Part shown: in pieces, positions 46,611 through 55,486 of the stretch
How positions within the stretch are numbered: the first letter of the stretch is position 1
How the letters are laid out: each line of letters starts with the position of its first letter
DNA from: Modicisalibacter tunisiensis
Lineage (GTDB): Bacteria > Pseudomonadota > Gammaproteobacteria > Pseudomonadales > Halomonadaceae
DNA length: 64,000 nucleotides
Assembly (NCBI RefSeq): GCF_020148005.1
Contig: NZ_JAGXFD010000001.1
Coordinates: 1,778,931 to 1,842,930, forward strand
Direction of reading: 5' to 3'
The notes under the pieces: model-generated
Told to the model about the DNA's origin: nothing
Databases searched by the model: none
The model's input: only the letters and a program-made list of their open reading frames with translations
Program-made: the position numbers and the translations under genes

Positions 46611-47759
46611 TCAACCGTGCCGAGTGTCGTCGCCGCTCACGTCGATGTCCACCTCGACCATCATGCCGGGCCCGATCTGCTTGACCGGCCCGTCGTCGAG
46701 GGCGATGCGTACCGGGATACGCTGGGTGATCTTGGTGAAGTTGCCGGAGGGGTTGGGGTCCGGCAGCAGCGCGAACTGGCTGGTGGCGGCGCGGCCGATG
46801 ACCGTCACGTGGCCGTGGAAGGGGCGGTCCGGATAGGCGTCGACGGTAATGTCGACCGGCTGGCCGACGCGCAGCTCGCCGATGTCGGTCTCCTTGATGT
46901 TGGCCTCCACCCACAGCTTGTCCGGATCGTGCATCATCAGCAGCGGCTGACCGGCGCTGACGTATTCGCCCGCATCGACCAGTGTCTTGTTGACCACGCC
47001 GCCGATCGGGCTGGGTACCGTCAGGTCGGCGATGCGCAGCTTCTCCTGCGACAGCCTGGCCCGGGCCTGGGCCAGCTCCTGCCGGGAGACCTTCAGCTGG
47101 GAGCGCAGCACCGAGGGATTGGGCAACGGCATCTGCGTGAAGCCCACCTCGGCGTTGTCGGCCTGGGCCTGGCTGACCGCCACTTCCTGCTTGGCCTGAC
47201 GATACTCCGCCTGGGCCGCCAGATACGCGTAGTAGTCCGCGTCACGCTGCTGCTGCGACACCGAGTGCTTGGCGAGCAGGGCATCGGAGCGCTGATAGTC
47301 CTTGCGCGCCTGCACCAGCCGGGCCTTGGCGGCGGCCATGGCGGCCTTGCTGGCGGTCAGCTCCTGATGGGTCATGTTCAAGCCGCCCTTGAACTGCTTC
47401 TCGGCGAGCGTGAGCCGCTCGCGCTGGTAGTCGAGGCGGGCCTGCATGGCAGCCACGCCGGCCTTGAGGGTCTTGAGCTTTTCCTCGTCGGGCCGGCTGT
47501 AGAGATGGGCCACCGTGTCGCCCTTGTCCAGGCGATCGCCCTCGATGATGGAGAAGTCGGTCACCCAGCCTGCCAGGCGGCTGCTGACGGTGACCTGGTC
47601 GGCCATTACCCGGGCATCCTGGGCGCTGACATGGGTCATCCGGTGGTGGATCGCGAAGCCCGCCCAGACCAGGATGGCCAGCACCACCAGGGCCAGCAGC
47701 GTCAGCTTGGTGCCCTTGCCGGGGCGGCGGGAAACGGCATTCGACGTCGACGATGTCAT
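46611..47759 (-). CDS. Membrane fusion protein EmrA-like (HlyD family)
   Basis: A 382-residue periplasmic adaptor. One N-terminal TM (TLLALVVLAILVWAGFAIHH), a lipoyl/hairpin region with long coiled coil (about 85-220), then a beta-barrel domain (PSPIGGVVNKTLVDAGEYVS, KLWVEANIKETDIGELRVGQ). It links the EmrB-type pump to an outer-membrane channel, which is not encoded here. It follows emrB by 39 bp. Confidence 0.92.
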   Translation of the reverse strand: MTSSTSNAVSRRPGKGTKLTLLALVVLAILVWAGFAIHHRMTHVSAQDARVMADQVTVSSRLAGWVTDFSIIEGDRLDKGDTVAHLYSRPDEEKLKTLKAGVAAMQARLDYQRERLTLAEKQFKGGLNMTHQELTASKAAMAAAKARLVQARKDYQRSDALLAKHSVSQQQRDADYYAYLAAQAEYRQAKQEVAVSQAQADNAEVGFTQMPLPNPSVLRSQLKVSRQELAQARARLSQEKLRIADLTVPSPIGGVVNKTLVDAGEYVSAGQPLLMMHDPDKLWVEANIKETDIGELRVGQPVDITVDAYPDRPFHGHVTVIGRAATSQFALLPDPNPSGNFTKITQRIPVRIALDDGPVKQIGPGMMVEVDIDVSGDDTRHG

Positions 47760-47798
47760 GATGGCGGAATCCTTGAACGAACGAATGGAAGAAAGGCG

Positions 47799-49343
47799 TC
47801 AGGCACGCTGCCAGCGGCTGAGCAGGATCGACGGGATCGCGACGACCAGCAGGCTGCCGACCAGCAGCCAGAAGCCGTCCTGATAGGCGAGGATCGAGGC
47901 CCAGATCGTCTCGATGCGGCCCATCAGGTAACCGGCCATGGCCGACTGATGTAGGTCCGGCACGCCCAGGTGGCCGGTCAGCTGGGCCAGCTGGCCCAGC
48001 TGTTCGCGGGCCAGGGTGTTGTCGGTGGTGACCCCGGCGTTGAGATGCTGGCCATGCAGGGCGGTGCGCCGGTCGAGCAGGATCACCAGGCCCGCGGTGC
48101 CCAGGGCGCCGCCCAGCTGCATGACGAAATTGATCGCCCCGGAGCCGTGCCCGGTGAGCTCGCGCGGCAGGGCGGCGATGGCGTTGGACAGCGTGGGCGG
48201 GGGAAAGGCCGCCATGCCGACGGCCATGATCGCCATGTTGCCGGCCAGGAACGCGAAGGAGGTGTTCCAGTCCATCTGCGCCATGTGCCAGACCGCGATC
48301 ATCGTGCAGGCCAGCCCCGGCAGGGTGATCCAGTGCGGCGGGTAGCGGTCGCTCAGCCAGCCGACCAGCGGCACCAGTACGCCCAGTACCGCCGTCGACG
48401 GCACGAAGATCATTCCCGCGCTCACCGGGCTGTAGTGCAGCACCGACTGCACGAACTGCGGCAGCAGATACATGATGCCGTAGAAGGAGCCGCCGAACAG
48501 CAGCATCGCCAGGATGCCGACCATGAAGATCCGGTAGCGGAAGATCGCCAGCTCGATCAGCGGGTGCGCGGTGCGCCGCTGCCAGACCACGAAGATCGCG
48601 CCGCAGAGCAGCGAGGTGCCGATCAGTTCGGGGATGCGCGGGTCGTACCAGCCCCAGCGCTGGCCGTTGGAGAGTGCCGCGAGCAGCGCGAACACCGCGA
48701 TGAACAGCAGTATCGTGCCAGCCCAGTCGAAGGGCGGACGCGGCCCCTTGCCCTCGCGGGGCGGCAGGAAGAAGTAGCCCATCGCCACGGCGGCCGCGCA
48801 GATCGGCAGGGTGATGAAGAACACGTAACGCCAGGTGAAGTTCTCCACCAGCCAGCCGCCGATCACCGTCGCCAGTGTCAGCGGCAGGCCCAGGCACATG
48901 CCGTACATGGCCACCGCCATGCCGCGTCCCTCGGGCGGGTAGGCGGCGAACAGCGCCTGCATCGCCACCGGGCGAATCAGCCCGGTCATGGCGCCCTGGA
49001 TGACACGGGCGGCGATCAGCATCGCCATGCCCTGGCCCAGCCCGCCGAGGATCGACGCGGCGATGAACACCAGCAGCAGCCCCATGAAGGTGGCGCGCTG
49101 GCCGACCGCCGAGACCAGCCAGGGCGCGATCAGTAGCGACACCGTGGTCGAGGCCAGAAACCCGGTGGACAGCCACTGCACCTGGGAGGCGCTCATGCCG
49201 AAGGCGCCCTTGATGTAGGGGATCGCCACGTTGACGATGGTGATCGACATGCCCAGTGCCACCAGCCCCAGCATCACCGTGAGGGTGACCCACAGCTTGT
49301 AGCGGGGGCCGTAGCGTTCGAACAGCAGATCCACCTGGCTCAT
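47799..49343 (-). CDS. EmrB-like DHA2 family efflux pump
   Basis: A 514-residue, 14-TM MFS drug:H+ antiporter. MSITIVNVAIPYIKGAFGMS, QWLSTGFLASTTVSLLIAPW and AARVIQGAMTGLIRPVAMQA (motif C region) define DHA2. It is first in the three-gene efflux operon. A dyad TATCATTTGATA lies 194 bp upstream in the leader, likely the regulator site. Confidence 0.93.
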   Translation of the reverse strand: MSQVDLLFERYGPRYKLWVTLTVMLGLVALGMSITIVNVAIPYIKGAFGMSASQVQWLSTGFLASTTVSLLIAPWLVSAVGQRATFMGLLLVFIAASILGGLGQGMAMLIAARVIQGAMTGLIRPVAMQALFAAYPPEGRGMAVAMYGMCLGLPLTLATVIGGWLVENFTWRYVFFITLPICAAAVAMGYFFLPPREGKGPRPPFDWAGTILLFIAVFALLAALSNGQRWGWYDPRIPELIGTSLLCGAIFVVWQRRTAHPLIELAIFRYRIFMVGILAMLLFGGSFYGIMYLLPQFVQSVLHYSPVSAGMIFVPSTAVLGVLVPLVGWLSDRYPPHWITLPGLACTMIAVWHMAQMDWNTSFAFLAGNMAIMAVGMAAFPPPTLSNAIAALPRELTGHGSGAINFVMQLGGALGTAGLVILLDRRTALHGQHLNAGVTTDNTLAREQLGQLAQLTGHLGVPDLHQSAMAGYLMGRIETIWASILAYQDGFWLLVGSLLVVAIPSILLSRWQRA

Positions 49344-49641
49344 GACCGATACCTCCCCGGCGTCCGGGCCGGACAGGGATGGACGTTATCGAACACAGGA
49401 ACCTCTCCTCCTGTTGTGCCGCGGGCCACCACGCGCCCAAGCAGGCGGGCCGGCCTCCCTGGGATGACGGGAAACCGGCCCGAAGCCCTTGCACAGCAGG
49501 CGGTGGCGCCAGTCAGGCGCTTACAAGTAGTTGAAATATCATTTGATAGCTAAGCATCATAGCGTATCCTGCCGTCGAGTCCCAGTGGTCAATCATTCGC
49601 CGTGAGGCGTTTCGTGTCGGCATCGGGCGGGGCGAGGCGCC
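49344..49641. other. Promoter region of the efflux operon
   Basis: About 300 nt without a gene. The right part (49525-49570) is AT-rich, with a dyad at 49537-49548 and, on the minus strand, TATGAT at 49561-49556 as a possible -10. The left part holds GC-rich inverted segments (GCGGGCCGGCC near 49445) that could form a leader hairpin. Confidence 0.5.
49537..49548. promoter_or_regulatory. Dyad operator upstream of emrB
   Basis: TATCA-TT-TGATA in an AT-rich island next to a possible -10 (TATGAT, minus strand). MarR- or TetR-type regulators commonly control EmrAB pumps through such sites. No such regulator gene is adjacent. Confidence 0.4.
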
Positions 49642-50421
49642 TCATTCGAGAAACGCCACGACCGCCTCGAGAACCGCTTCCGGTCGCTCCCGGTGAGGAA
49701 CATGGCCACAGCCAAACAGACGCAGCATGGCGGGGCCGGCGGCATGTGCGACGAGCCGTTCGGGATGGCGTGGCGAGCCATACTCGTCACGGTCGCCGTG
49801 CAGCGCGAGCAACGGGCAGGGTACCCGCGCCATCACCCCGGCGAGTTCCCAGTCGCGAAACGCCTCACTCAGCCAGGTGTCCACCCAGGCGTTCAGCACC
49901 CAACGGGCCTTGTCACCGTGATAGCGGGCCAGCCGCGCCAGCTGCTCCGGCGCGGCGAAGGCCTGTTTCGCCTCGCGCACGCCGTCAAGTGTGCGCCTTT
50001 CGACAAAGCTCATGGCGGACTCGGTCACCAGGCCCCGGCAGGCTTCGGGAAAGGCTGCCGAGACATGCGCGGCCATGGCGCCGCCCACGCTGTGCCCGAA
50101 GGCGATGAAGTGTGTCAGTGCCAGGTGGGCGTGTATCGCCGCGAAGGCCTCCTGCGCCTCCATCTCTATGAAGTCGAGCGGCAACTGCCCGGGGTAGGGA
50201 TCGGAGCGGCCGAAGCCAAGGCGATCGTAGGCGATCACCCGGCGGCCCGTGGCATTGGCTAGTTGCGCGGGGAAGTCGCGCCACAGGGCAATGCAGCCCA
50301 GCGACTCGTGGAACAGCACGATGGGCGGGGCATCGACGACACCCGACGGCAGCCAGCTACGGACAAAAAGGCGGCCTTGGGGGATGGGCACCCAAGTATC
50401 GTGGGTGGTGGGTGGCGTCAT
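49642..50421 (-). CDS. Alpha/beta hydrolase
   Basis: A 259-residue hydrolase. The nucleophile elbow is AFGHSVGGAMAAH with Ser. The catalytic Asp lies in ALHGDRDEYGS and the His in GCGHVPHRERPE. LFHESLGCIALWRDFPAQLA is the oxyanion segment and AYDRLGFGRSDPYPG is typical of the family. Starts 43 bp after the LysR gene on the same strand, so it may be co-transcribed with the regulator. Substrate unknown. Confidence 0.88.
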   Translation of the reverse strand: MTPPTTHDTWVPIPQGRLFVRSWLPSGVVDAPPIVLFHESLGCIALWRDFPAQLANATGRRVIAYDRLGFGRSDPYPGQLPLDFIEMEAQEAFAAIHAHLALTHFIAFGHSVGGAMAAHVSAAFPEACRGLVTESAMSFVERRTLDGVREAKQAFAAPEQLARLARYHGDKARWVLNAWVDTWLSEAFRDWELAGVMARVPCPLLALHGDRDEYGSPRHPERLVAHAAGPAMLRLFGCGHVPHRERPEAVLEAVVAFLE

Positions 50422-50464
50422 GCGAGAATGCCCCGGTGTGGCGTGTGACGGTGGATAGCAGACG

Positions 50465-51373
50465 TCAGAGTGCCAGCCGGCAGGCGATGAAGTCGAGAAA
50501 CGCCTCGATGCGCGGCGACAGGGCACTGCCACGGTAGTAGACCGCCTGCACCGCCTCGCGGGCGTTGGGTGTCCGCATTCTGTCGCCGAGCAGGGTGACC
50601 AGCCGGCCGTGTCGAAGGTCGTCGTGGATCATGAACCGCGACAGGCAGGCGATGCCCTGGCCGGTCAGGCACAGTTCGCGGATCACTTCACCGCTGGACG
50701 AGGTGAGCGAAGGTGTGATGTTGGCGCCTTCCTGAGCCAGGCCCTCGACCGGCCAGTGATTGAGGTTGTCGGCATGTAGGAAACCCAGCAGGCGATGATC
50801 GCGCAGCGCCGTTGCGCTGCCGGGTATGCCGTGACGGTCCAGATACTCGGGACTGGCGACCAGTTGGAGTGGCGATCGGCCAAGAACCCGGGCATGCAAT
50901 GTGGAATCCGTCAGGGGGCCGATGCGGATGGCCACGTCGGTGCGCTGTTCCAGCAGGTTGATGATGTCGTCGGAAGCCGAAAGCTCCAGGCGTATCCCCG
51001 GATAGCGGTCGGTGAAAGAGCCCACCAGTGGCACCAGTTGATGAAGGATGAACGGTGTGGCGGCGTCGACCCGCAGCGGGCCGCTCGGTTGGCTATGCCT
51101 CAGGCGTAGCGCCTCCTCGGCGGCCGCCAGCTGGCCGAGTCCCTCGCGAACCTGCTCGACGAAGCGTCGCCCTTCTGCGGTGAGGACCACGCTACGGGTG
51201 GTGCGGTTGAGCAGCGGCGTCTCCAGCTGGCGCTCGAGACGCTGTACCGCCCGCGATATCTTGGCCACCGGCACGTCCAGGTGGCGTGCCGCCGCGCTGA
51301 ATCCGCCGCTGTCGATCACCGCGAGCAGCAGTTCCAGGTTGTCCGACCGGCTCTGCAAGCTTTCCTCCCGCAC
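50465..51373 (-). CDS. LysR-family regulator
   Basis: A 302-residue LTTR. The N-terminal HTH is LELLLAVIDSGGFSAAARHL followed by VPVAKISRAVQRLERQLETP. Then comes a substrate-binding domain (LRVDAATPFILHQLVPLVGS, RLELSASDDIINLLEQRTDV, GRSPLQLVASPEYLDRHG), similar to the DsdC/AaeR-like and quinone-responsive group. It diverges from an MFS efflux gene across about 120 bp and likely controls it. Confidence 0.9.
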   Translation of the reverse strand: MREESLQSRSDNLELLLAVIDSGGFSAAARHLDVPVAKISRAVQRLERQLETPLLNRTTRSVVLTAEGRRFVEQVREGLGQLAAAEEALRLRHSQPSGPLRVDAATPFILHQLVPLVGSFTDRYPGIRLELSASDDIINLLEQRTDVAIRIGPLTDSTLHARVLGRSPLQLVASPEYLDRHGIPGSATALRDHRLLGFLHADNLNHWPVEGLAQEGANITPSLTSSSGEVIRELCLTGQGIACLSRFMIHDDLRHGRLVTLLGDRMRTPNAREAVQAVYYRGSALSPRIEAFLDFIACRLAL

Positions 51374-51494
51374 CTTGCGCGCTGTCGATTGTTGCTGGAA
51401 TTGTAAAAGTCTTTCGAGTTTACGCTGGTTTTTCGTTCAGGGCAGCCAGGCCAGACTCCGTGCCATCCAAGGCACTTCCCCAAGGAGTCTTCTC

Positions 51495-52679
51495 ATGCCT
51501 ATCGCGCTATTTGCACTGACGCTCAGTGCCTTCGCCATCGGCACCACCGAGTTCGTTATCGTCGGCCTGGTGCCCACCATCGCCGGGGATCTGGGCGTCA
51601 CGCTGCCCTCGGCGGGGCTGCTGGTCAGCCTCTACGCCACCGGAGTCGCCGTTGGCGCCCCGGTGCTCACCGCGCTCACCGGCCGGCTCAACCGCAAGTG
51701 GGTGCTGCTCGGCCTGATGACGCTGTTCATCGCCGGCAACCTGCTGGCCTGGCAGGCGCCCGGTTATGCTTCGCTGATCACCGCCCGGGTGCTAACCGGT
51801 TTGGCTCACGGGGTGTTCTTCTCGATCGGCTCGACCATCGCCACCAGCCTGGTCAGCAAGGACAAGGAGGCCAGCGCCATCGCCCTGATGTTTACCGGCC
51901 TGACCGTGGCGCTGGTTACCGGCGTGCCGCTGGGAACCTGGATCGGCCAGCACCTCGGCTGGCGGGCGACCTTCCTGGCCGTCGCCGGGCTGGGGGTGAT
52001 CGCTCTGGTCGGCAGCGCTCTGCTGGTACCAAGCAACCTCAAGCAGTCCGCCCCAGCCTCCCTGAGCCAGCAGCTCAAGGTACTCACTCACCCTCGGCTG
52101 CTGCTGGTCTATGTCATCACTATCCTCGGCTACGGTGGCACCTTTACCGCTTTCACCTTCCTGGCACCGATTCTCCAGCAGGTCACCGGTTTTGGCGACA
52201 ATGCGGTCAGCCTGATCATGCTGGTCTACGGAGCCTCTGTGGCGGTCGGTAACCTCTATGGCGGCCGGCTGGCCGATCGCTTGGGTGCGATTCGCGCGCT
52301 GACGCTGATTTTCACCGGTCTGGCCGCCGTATTGCTGGTACTCACCGTGGCTGCCGGCCACCCTGTGGCTGCCGTGCTTACCGTTCTTGTGTGGGGCGCC
52401 TTTGCCTTTGGCAATGTGCCCGGGTTACAAGTCTACGTGGTCCAGCAGGCTGAGCGTTTCGTGCCGCAGGCGGTTGATGTCGCCTCGGGACTCAATATCG
52501 CCGCCTTCAACATCGGCATCGCCCTGGGCTCGGTGACCGGTGGTCACGTGGTCGACGCCATGACGCTCCCCGATACTGCCTGGATCGGGGCGCTGATCGT
52601 ACTCGTCGCGCTGGTGCTAACCTGGCTTTCCGGCACGCTCGACCAGCGCACGCGTTGCCGGGCGGCCACGACCGGCTGA
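51495..52679 (+). CDS. MFS transporter, DHA1 type (AraJ/YdhP-like)
   Basis: A 394-residue, 12-TM transporter. LSAFAIGTTEFVIVGLVPTI and GLLVSLYATGVAVGAPVLTA are the hallmark of AraJ/YdhP/NepI-type exporters. RVLTGLAHGVFFSIGSTIAT is motif C-like. AAGGAG is before ATG 51495. Divergent from the LysR gene, so probably inducible by its ligand. Confidence 0.92.
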   Translation: MPIALFALTLSAFAIGTTEFVIVGLVPTIAGDLGVTLPSAGLLVSLYATGVAVGAPVLTALTGRLNRKWVLLGLMTLFIAGNLLAWQAPGYASLITARVLTGLAHGVFFSIGSTIATSLVSKDKEASAIALMFTGLTVALVTGVPLGTWIGQHLGWRATFLAVAGLGVIALVGSALLVPSNLKQSAPASLSQQLKVLTHPRLLLVYVITILGYGGTFTAFTFLAPILQQVTGFGDNAVSLIMLVYGASVAVGNLYGGRLADRLGAIRALTLIFTGLAAVLLVLTVAAGHPVAAVLTVLVWGAFAFGNVPGLQVYVVQQAERFVPQAVDVASGLNIAAFNIGIALGSVTGGHVVDAMTLPDTAWIGALIVLVALVLTWLSGTLDQRTRCRAATTG

Positions 52680-52791
52680 TTGTCGACCCACCGGGTCCAT
52701 TGCCGGGGCTGGGTGCCCAGGCATGCGTTGCCGTCATCGGTTGCGCGGGCTATGTTGGCCGACGCGATCCATCAGAGAGGAAATGGCCGGC

Positions 52792-53088
52792 ATGAACCAG
52801 TACGCGGTAGTGGCCCACGATTACACGGATGACGAGGCGCTTGACCGCCGCCTGAGCCGTCGGGAAGCCCACCTGGAGGGTATCCGGCAGCTCGCCGATC
52901 AGGGGCGCTTCCTCAGTGGCGGGGCGATTCTCGATGACGCCGGGCGCATGGTCGGCTCCAGCGTGCATGTTCAGTTTCCCGACCGGCGGGAGCTGGACGA
53001 CTGGCTTGCAGCAGAGCCCTATGTGACCGGGAAGGTCTGGGAGCGGATCGAGATCCGTGAGGTCAAGTTCTTCGATCCGAGTGCCTGA
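52792..53088 (+). CDS. YciI family protein
   Basis: A 98-residue YCII-domain protein: NQYAVVAHDYTDDEALDRRL, REAHLEGIRQLADQGRFLSG, GGAILDDAGRMVGSSVHVQF and the C-terminal AAEPYVTGKVWERIEIREVK. The conserved His-Asp pair suggests a lyase or hydrolase activity, but the family is mostly uncharacterised. Start at 52792, with the GAGAGGAA site before it. Confidence 0.9.
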   Translation: MNQYAVVAHDYTDDEALDRRLSRREAHLEGIRQLADQGRFLSGGAILDDAGRMVGSSVHVQFPDRRELDDWLAAEPYVTGKVWERIEIREVKFFDPSA

Positions 53089-53094
53089 CCCATC

Positions 53095-53448
53095 ATGGCT
53101 GATAGCCGGACACGGCTTGCCGCTCAGGTTCGCCGCCTTCTCGAGACGACGCCCCGCGAGGCGCTTCCCATGACCTATCACCAGGTCGCGGAAACACTCG
53201 GGCTGCAGCCACCGCGAATCATTCAGCAGGTGGCTCTGGCACTGGAGGAAACGATGCGGGAAGACGCCGAAGCGGAGCAGCCCTTCATGGCGGCCCTGGT
53301 CGTCAGCCGACAAGGGCAGGGCCTGCCCGCCCGGGGCTTCTTCGATCTCGCCGTGGCGCTGGGGCGTTTCCCCGAGGAACCGGCACGGCACATTGAAGCC
53401 TGGCGGGGGGAATATCGGCATGCCCTGGCGGCGAGGGGGAATCATTGA
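53095..53448 (+). CDS. Conserved hypothetical protein, winged-helix-like N-terminus
   Basis: A 117-residue protein 6 nt after yciI, probably co-transcribed. MTYHQVAETLGLQPPRIIQQ with VALALEETM reads as a small HTH. FMAALVVSRQGQGLPARGFF followed by DLAVALGRFPEEP looks like a second short helical-beta part. I do not recognise a named family. Its stop is about 20 nt before the cold-shock gene's terminator on the other strand. Confidence 0.75.
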   Translation: MADSRTRLAAQVRRLLETTPREALPMTYHQVAETLGLQPPRIIQQVALALEETMREDAEAEQPFMAALVVSRQGQGLPARGFFDLAVALGRFPEEPARHIEAWRGEYRHALAARGNH

Positions 53449-53466
53449 CTCACTTTTCAGGCATGC

Positions 53467-53501
53467 AAAAACACCAGAGCCCGCCGAAGCGGGCTCTGGT
53501 G
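53467..53501 (-). terminator. Terminator of the cold-shock gene
   Basis: CACCAGAGCCCGC (53472-53484) and GCGGGCTCTGGTG (53489-53501) make a perfect 13-bp stem on a 4-nt loop. On the minus strand it is followed by TTTTT (53471-53467). Confidence 0.92.
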
Positions 53502-53540
53502 CTCGAAGCCTTGCGGCTCGAAAGCGCGGTCTAATCGATA

Positions 53541-53744
53541 TTAGAGCGGCTTGATGTTCGCAGCCTGCAGGCCTTTCTTGCCCTGAGTGACGTCAAAGGA
53601 AACCTGTTGACCGTCCTGCAGAGACTTGAAGCCGTCAGCCTGAATTTCGGAGAAGTGGGCGAACAGATCGTCACCGCCGTCAGCGGGAGAAATGAAGCCG
53701 AAACCCTTGGAGTCGTTGAACCACTTGACTGTGCCAGTTGCCAT
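53541..53744 (-). CDS. Cold-shock protein, CspA family
   Basis: A 67-residue OB-fold nucleic acid chaperone. [14 protein letters not shown] is RNP1, [11 protein letters not shown] is RNP2, and [20 protein letters not shown] is the C-terminal strand. It binds ssRNA/ssDNA and melts RNA structure. The start at 53744 is fixed by [10 protein letters not shown]; the open upstream frame is its long structured 5' leader. Confidence 0.95.
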   Translation of the reverse strand: MATGTVKWFNDSKGFGFISPADGGDDLFAHFSEIQADGFKSLQDGQQVSFDVTQGKKGLQAANIKPL

Positions 53745-53775
53745 GATCGAATTCCTTATGCGTTGAACGCTTTTG

Positions 53776-53835
53776 CGGTTACCGGGGACACCCCGGAATG
53801 AAGTGGGTGAGACAAGAGATATGTCCAGGTAACCG
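53776..53835 (-). promoter_or_regulatory. Structured 5' leader of the cold-shock gene
   Basis: CGGTTACC (53776-53783) pairs with GGTAACCG (53828-53835), and CCGGGG-ACA-CCCCGG (53782-53796) is a perfect inner hairpin overlapping the first arm by two bases. Mutually exclusive folds in such leaders control cspA translation in other bacteria. Confidence 0.5.
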
Positions 53836-54027
53836 AATGCTTCGAGTACAACTGACAATATGCGACTTGCTAACCAACTGACGGCATAGTGCGGGCCTTT
53901 CGTTCTGGAGTCAAACAATTTTTGCCGGCCAGCCCAAAAAGACGGTGCTATATCGGTCGACGGGGGTCCGCGCAGCATGAGGGAACCCCCGGGGCCTGGG
54001 CGCCCCGCCGCCAGCCGATGAAGCCGT

Positions 54028-54957
54028 TCATGGCGTGGTGGCGACTGGCGGGGCTTCCCACCTCGCCCCGGTCAGGTCGCAGGAGACCTTCCACAGCCGC
54101 TCGGCCAGCATCGAATCGCGTGCCGCGGCGGTCATCCGGGCGCGTTTCGGTGCGCCGCGCGCCTCCCAGGGGCCGGCGGGGCCGAAATAGTCGCCCGGGC
54201 GCACCTCGTCGGCGGTGGCCGCATGCAGCACCGGGCGGGCACCGTCGGCGGCGGACTGGCTGATGAGAGGCATCAGCAGCCGGAACAGGCTGCCCACCAG
54301 GGCGCGGCTTCTGACGCCATGCTCGAACAGTGCCGTGCGCGACAGGCCGGGATGCGCCGCCACGCTGACCAGCTCCCAGCCTCGGGCGTCGCTGTGGCGT
54401 TGCAGCGCCTGGCTGAACAGCAGCATGGCCAGCTTGGACTGGCGATAGGCGCGCCACGGATCGTAATCGCGTTCGCCGTTGAGATCATCGAAATCGATGC
54501 GCCCGCTGCGGTGCGCCAGGCTCGACAGCTGCACCACACGCGGTGCCGGTGTGGCCTGCAACAGTGGCAGCAGCAGGCTGGTCAGCAGGAAGTGCCCCAG
54601 GTAGTTGACGCCCAACTGGCGCTCGAAACCGTCGCGGGTCATTTCCCGCGTCGGCGGTGCCAGGAGGCCGGCGTTGTTGACCAGCCGATCCAGCCTGGCT
54701 TCCTGCGCCTGCACCGTGGCGGCGAAGTCACGGACCGAGGCCAGGCTGTCCAGGTCGAGCGGCTCGAAGCGCACCGTTGCCTCGGGAAATTCGGCGCGCA
54801 GCGCCTCGGCGGCGGCGCGGCCCTTGTGCGGGTGGCGCGCGGCGACGATCACGCGATAACCCTGCTCGACGAGGCCAAGAGCGATCTCGAAGCCGAGCCC
54901 GGTATTGGCCCCGGTGACGATCGCCAGCGGAGGGGCGCCGTTAGGGTTGCTCGTCAC
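54028..54957 (-). CDS. Short-chain dehydrogenase (retinol dehydrogenase-like)
   Basis: A 309-residue SDR. The [12 protein letters not shown] motif binds [24 protein letters not shown] (Ser) and [10 protein letters not shown] (Y-x3-K) are the catalytic set. The C-terminal extension ([20 protein letters not shown]) is typical of the retinol/WW-domain oxidoreductase-like group. It starts 3 nt after the stop of the small monooxygenase gene, so the two form an operon. Confidence 0.9.
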   Translation of the reverse strand: MTSNPNGAPPLAIVTGANTGLGFEIALGLVEQGYRVIVAARHPHKGRAAAEALRAEFPEATVRFEPLDLDSLASVRDFAATVQAQEARLDRLVNNAGLLAPPTREMTRDGFERQLGVNYLGHFLLTSLLLPLLQATPAPRVVQLSSLAHRSGRIDFDDLNGERDYDPWRAYRQSKLAMLLFSQALQRHSDARGWELVSVAAHPGLSRTALFEHGVRSRALVGSLFRLLMPLISQSAADGARPVLHAATADEVRPGDYFGPAGPWEARGAPKRARMTAAARDSMLAERLWKVSCDLTGARWEAPPVATTP

Positions 54958-54960
54958 GGT

Positions 54961-55284
54961 TCAGCTGTTGCCGACCGTCTGGATCACCTCGAAGCCCTCG
55001 AACTTCGGCGGCCCCAGGTACAGCCCCTCGCGACGCGTCTGCCCGGCGTTGGCGTGGGCGGCGCGAAATGCCTCGGAATGCGTCCAGGCCTCGAAGTCCT
55101 CGCGCGAGCGCCAGAGGGTGTGCGAGGCGTAGAGGACGTGATCCTCCTCCTCGGGGCCGCGCAGCATGTGGAACTCGATGAAGCCGGGCAGGCCCTGGAG
55201 GTGAGTTTCGCGCTCCAGCCAGATCTGCTCGAACTCGTCCGTTCTCTCGGGATTGACCCGGAAACGATTCATGGCGATGAACAT
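54961..55284 (-). CDS. Antibiotic biosynthesis monooxygenase (ABM) domain protein
   Basis: A 107-residue ferredoxin-like protein: MFIAMNRFRVNPERTDEFEQ, IWLERETHLQGLPGFIEFHM and YASHTLWRSREDFEAWTHSE with FRAAH. Resembles IsdG/HmoB-type and ABM monooxygenases of about this size. Could act on quinones or heme; undetermined. Start at 55284; operon with the following SDR. Confidence 0.88.
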   Translation of the reverse strand: MFIAMNRFRVNPERTDEFEQIWLERETHLQGLPGFIEFHMLRGPEEEDHVLYASHTLWRSREDFEAWTHSEAFRAAHANAGQTRREGLYLGPPKFEGFEVIQTVGNS

Positions 55285-55377
55285 GGTGCGTTCCTCACGG
55301 CCTGGGTGATGGATGTCCGGGGACGATGACACCTTCCCCGGAATGGAGCAAGGCGACGCCGGGCCAGCCGCAGTCTC

Positions 55378-55484
55378 CTGTGGGAGGGGATTCATCCCCG
55401 ATGGCGGAGCCCGGTGGCGGGTTCAGCGCGACTGACGTCGCTCCCACGGCCAGGCTCCGGATGAACAACCTGCCGAGAGATCAC
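55378..55484. repeat. REP-like palindromic element, copy D
   Basis: CTGTGGGAGGGGATTCATCC, GCGACTGACGTCGCTCCCAC, GGCCAGGCTCCGGATGAACA and ACCTGCCGAGAGATCACG occur in the same order as copies B and C. It lies just downstream of the COG4705-type gene. Confidence 0.85.
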
Positions 55485-55486
55485 GG

